This document shows positions 62,126 to 64,000 of a DNA stretch of 64,000 bases, piece by piece. This stretch comes from Streptococcus sanguinis (GTDB lineage Bacteria > Bacillota > Bacilli > Lactobacillales > Streptococcaceae). The stretch spans positions 62,001 through 126,000 of the forward strand of contig NZ_JAHZPA010000005.1 in the NCBI RefSeq assembly GCF_019929225.1, given 5' to 3'. Position 1 is the first letter of the stretch; every line of letters starts with the position of its first letter. Made by a program: the position numbers and the translations under genes. The notes under the pieces were generated by a model, which saw only the letters and a list, made by a program, of their open reading frames with translations, was not told where the DNA came from and made no database searches.

Positions 62126-62620
62126 TTAAAAACCAAATTTAGACTTGAAATCGCTCCAGTAACCGATGGAAACATCAGGCAAGAGCTGGAATTTGACTTT
62201 GTAGCCAGCTTTTTCAATCGCTTCAATCGCTTCTGCCTCTTCCTGAGTTATGGACTGGTTGTTGCCCAGCTTAACAGCTCCCGGACGGTCATTAGCAGGA
62301 CCGACGATGATTTCCTTAACATCCCCAGGTACAAAACCTTGGTCCACTAGGATTTCCTTCATATCTACAGGATTTTTCGTAATGAGGAAATAACGGCTGT
62401 CTGACTCGGTGACCTTGCCTGATTTTTCCTTGAAGGCTTCCTTGGTCCAAACAAAAGTCTTCTTGTCAGAAGCTCCCTTGTAGGCCTGAATCAAAACCTT
62501 GTTTCCTGCCGCAGCATTATTAACTGCAATCAAGCCATCACAAGGGTATTCCTTAGCCCAGCGAGTGACTGTTTGACCGTGGATCATGCGGTCGTCAATC
62601 CGTACAAATGATACTGTCAT
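62126..62620 (-). CDS. PTS mannose-family IIB component
   Basis: A 164-residue cytosolic subunit. The phosphorylated histidine is in RIDDRMIHGQTVTRW (His14). It accepts phosphate from IIA and passes it to the incoming sugar. Full length, no fusion to IIA. The sequence does not reveal the sugar; mannose, N-acetylgalactosamine or fructose-type are possible. Confidence 0.92.
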   Translation of the reverse strand: MTVSFVRIDDRMIHGQTVTRWAKEYPCDGLIAVNNAAAGNKVLIQAYKGASDKKTFVWTKEAFKEKSGKVTESDSRYFLITKNPVDMKEILVDQGFVPGDVKEIIVGPANDRPGAVKLGNNQSITQEEAEAIEAIEKAGYKVKFQLLPDVSIGYWSDFKSKFGF

Positions 62621-62663
62621 CTTTAAAATCTCCTTTTATCTTTTATAATGTATAGCGGAAGCA

Positions 62664-63101
62664 CTAAATGTCATCTTCATCTTCGTCAGCTGCATCACTT
62701 ACGACTTCAAATTCCTGCAAAGCAGCTGTGGCCTCGGAAAGGATGGCCTGAGCCAGCTCTTTTCCGTCCAAGATGTCTTTCATAACCAAGCCAGTAAGTC
62801 CCATGGTCAGGTTCAAACCTCCCAAGATAACTGCTGAGTCGAGCTTACCCATGTCAGCTAAGACGCTAGCTGCTGTCGTCAGAGGACTGCCTCCTACAAT
62901 ATCAGCCAGAACTAAGACACTGTCATCAGCGCTTAAGCCAGACAAGGCCTGAGTAAAATCAACTGCAAAATCATCAACTGACTTACCTTCCTGAAGACCG
63001 ACCGCAATCACCTGATCCGTCTTGTCTCCAGCAAACATCTTCAAGGAACTCTGCACGCCTGCAGCCAGTCCCCCATGGCTGACCAGTACAAGGTATTTCA
63101 T
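62664..63101 (-). CDS. PTS mannose-family IIA component
   Basis: A 145-residue cytosolic subunit with active His in LVSHGGLAAG (His9) and DIVGGSPLTTA. The acidic C-terminus DAADEDEDDI is unusual. First gene of the PTS operon, under the promoter at 63184-63212 with cre and upstream repeats. Confidence 0.9.
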   Translation of the reverse strand: MKYLVLVSHGGLAAGVQSSLKMFAGDKTDQVIAVGLQEGKSVDDFAVDFTQALSGLSADDSVLVLADIVGGSPLTTAASVLADMGKLDSAVILGGLNLTMGLTGLVMKDILDGKELAQAILSEATAALQEFEVVSDAADEDEDDI

Positions 63102-63183
63102 CTTTCCTGCCTCCTTTATCCTTCAACTTCTTAGCCAAGTCAGGCTTTAGATGACGAAGGATTTATTGATGATTTTATTGTAC

Positions 63184-63267
63184 AGAATATGGAACCGGTT
63201 TCATATTGTCAAATGTCACTTTGCCCAGATGACATTTGTTAGGAAAAATATGACATTTGTCATATTG
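63184..63267 (-). promoter_or_regulatory. PTS operon promoter with cre and three TGACATTTG sites
   Basis: Leftward -35 TTGACA (63207-63212), 17-bp spacer, -10 TATTCT (63184-63189). Between them TGGAACCGGTTTCA (63190-63203) fits the cre consensus at all but one position. Upstream, TGACATTTG-type words occur at about 63207-63218, 63230-63239 and in the perfect palindrome AATATGACATTTGTCATATT (63248-63267). Repeated upstream sites suggest a dedicated activator plus CcpA repression. Confidence 0.72.
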
Positions 63268-63304
63268 GTCTAGGCAGCTGTACTTTTTCTGACTTAATTA
63301 GCAA

Positions 63305-63337
63305 TAAAAAAAGAAAGCAGATTATTTTCCGCTTTCT
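63305..63337 (-). terminator. Terminator of the solute-binding-protein gene
   Basis: Read leftward, GAAAGCGGA..CTGCTTTC followed by seven Ts. It overlaps the stop codon. Confidence 0.8.
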
Positions 63338-64000
63338 ATTTCTCTTTGAATGCTAGGCAAGGCACTGTCAATCTCTTGATTCTGCATAGCATTTTGAATC
63401 AGATAGTCCATCCGGTCCATGGTATGACGGTCTACTTCTAGACTGATATCAATGATGGAGCGATTCAGCATGTGGTCTAGCCTCTCAGAAGTCAAGGAAT
63501 CCAAGCCAAAATCATCTGCCTGTAAAATTTCTCTAGCCTGTTGACTTTTCACCACAGATGGTAAGACTGAGGTCCCCTGCGATTTTTCAAACAAGGCCTG
63601 CTGGCTTTCTTTATCTTGTGACAGCAAGAGCATAAATTCCCAAGCCAGCTTCTCTTGCTTGGTATTGGAAGACATGGCAAAGAGCGAGGTCTTGACCTGT
63701 GTTCCCATCACCTGGCTATTGGCTGTTGGCATCGGGATACAGGTCCAAGAAAAGCTAGAATACTTGGCAACATGGTATGGGTAAGGCTTGTAGGTCCGAT
63801 ACTGAGCCAGACTCATAGGATAGAAGGCCACTCGTCCCTCATCAAAGTCATTCGAAGTCACCTTATAATGCTGGCTGAGCATGTCTAGCTTGCTCATAAA
63901 GGCCAAGGCTTGGTGCATCTCTGAGCTGTCTACATTGATACCGGATTTATCGGTAAGATGGCCGCCGTAAGCTACCAGAGCTTGCTGCCAAGTGTAATCC
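63322..64000 (-). CDS. Extracellular solute-binding protein, C-terminal part
   Basis: The reading frame is open to the right edge of the window (YTWQQALVAYGGHLTDKSG upstream of the first internal Met), so the start lies outside. The visible 225 residues (WTCIPMPTANSQVMGTQ, QEKLAWEFMLLLSQDKESQQAL) have the pattern of sugar-ABC binding proteins. It is followed by its own terminator, separating it from the PTS operon. A link to the same sugar is likely but unproven. Confidence 0.72.
   Translation of the reverse strand, partial: DYTWQQALVAYGGHLTDKSGINVDSSEMHQALAFMSKLDMLSQHYKVTSNDFDEGRVAFYPMSLAQYRTYKPYPYHVAKYSSFSWTCIPMPTANSQVMGTQVKTSLFAMSSNTKQEKLAWEFMLLLSQDKESQQALFEKSQGTSVLPSVVKSQQAREILQADDFGLDSLTSERLDHMLNRSIIDISLEVDRHTMDRMDYLIQNAMQNQEIDSALPSIQREIESGK

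Overview
The window comes from a low-GC Gram-positive coccus of the sanguinis group of Streptococcus, most likely S. sanguinis. The evidence is a manganese-transport lipoprotein whose signal region matches SsaB, LPXTG-type surface proteins, the pepO / ssaACB / tpx / scaR neighbourhood, CIRCE-controlled groESL, and streptococcal families such as DUF3013, DUF3114 and DUF1310. No database was searched; every family assignment is recognition from sequence.

Layout. 1-5.8 kb: a catabolite-controlled TIM-barrel gene, pepO, and the Mn ABC transporter ssaA-ssaC-ssaB behind a metalloregulator operator. 5.9-15 kb: tpx, a DUF3114 protein, a coiled-coil surface protein, a broken C39-like peptidase gene, the likely regulator ScaR of the ssa operon, MarR and EVE genes, a CPBP protease, a nucleotidyltransferase and dtd. 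15.1-20.5 kb: rel, four tandem DUF1310 paralogues bracketed by two copies of one terminator, a small hydrophobic peptide gene that resembles a type I toxin, and a lipoprotein. 20.7-28.1 kb: a surface 5'-nucleotidase, rsmE-prmA, GNAT/NUDIX/DUF3013 genes, rarA, 6S RNA and tRNA-Lys(CTT).

28.1-52.7 kb is an integrative and conjugative element (ICE) of the Tn916/ICESt1/ICEBs1 superfamily, about 24.5 kb, inserted in the 3' end of tRNA-Lys(CTT) and bounded by an 11-bp direct repeat. From left to right it has integrase plus a DUF3173 protein, a three-gene cargo operon (GNAT fused to a PUA-like domain, ASCH, P-loop kinase-like), the conjugation genes in ICEBs1 order (CwlT-like hydrolase, VirB6-like, VirB4, TcpE, TcpD, TcpC, small genes, relaxase, oriT, coupling protein, two DUF961 proteins), a second cargo module (an sce7725-like gene facing an sce7726-like nuclease gene), and a regulatory end. 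The regulatory end carries an ImmR/ImmA-like pair, a divergent leftward promoter over a palindromic operator, a structured noncoding block in the predicted leader of the leftward transcript, two antisense-strand small membrane-peptide genes, a complete Fst/par-like type I toxin-antitoxin locus and an array of five 83-87-bp repeats next to the right attachment site.

52.7-64 kb returns to the chromosome: a frameshifted KAP-type NTPase gene, about 1 kb of decayed DNA, a Cna-B surface adhesin, groES-groEL, and a mannose-family PTS operon with a catabolite site and three copies of a TGACATTTG motif, followed by the edge of a solute-binding-protein gene.

The strongest candidates for undescribed biology lie in the ICE: the GNAT-PUA/ASCH/kinase operon, the sce7725/sce7726 module, the structured leader with its antisense peptide genes, and the right-end repeat array.
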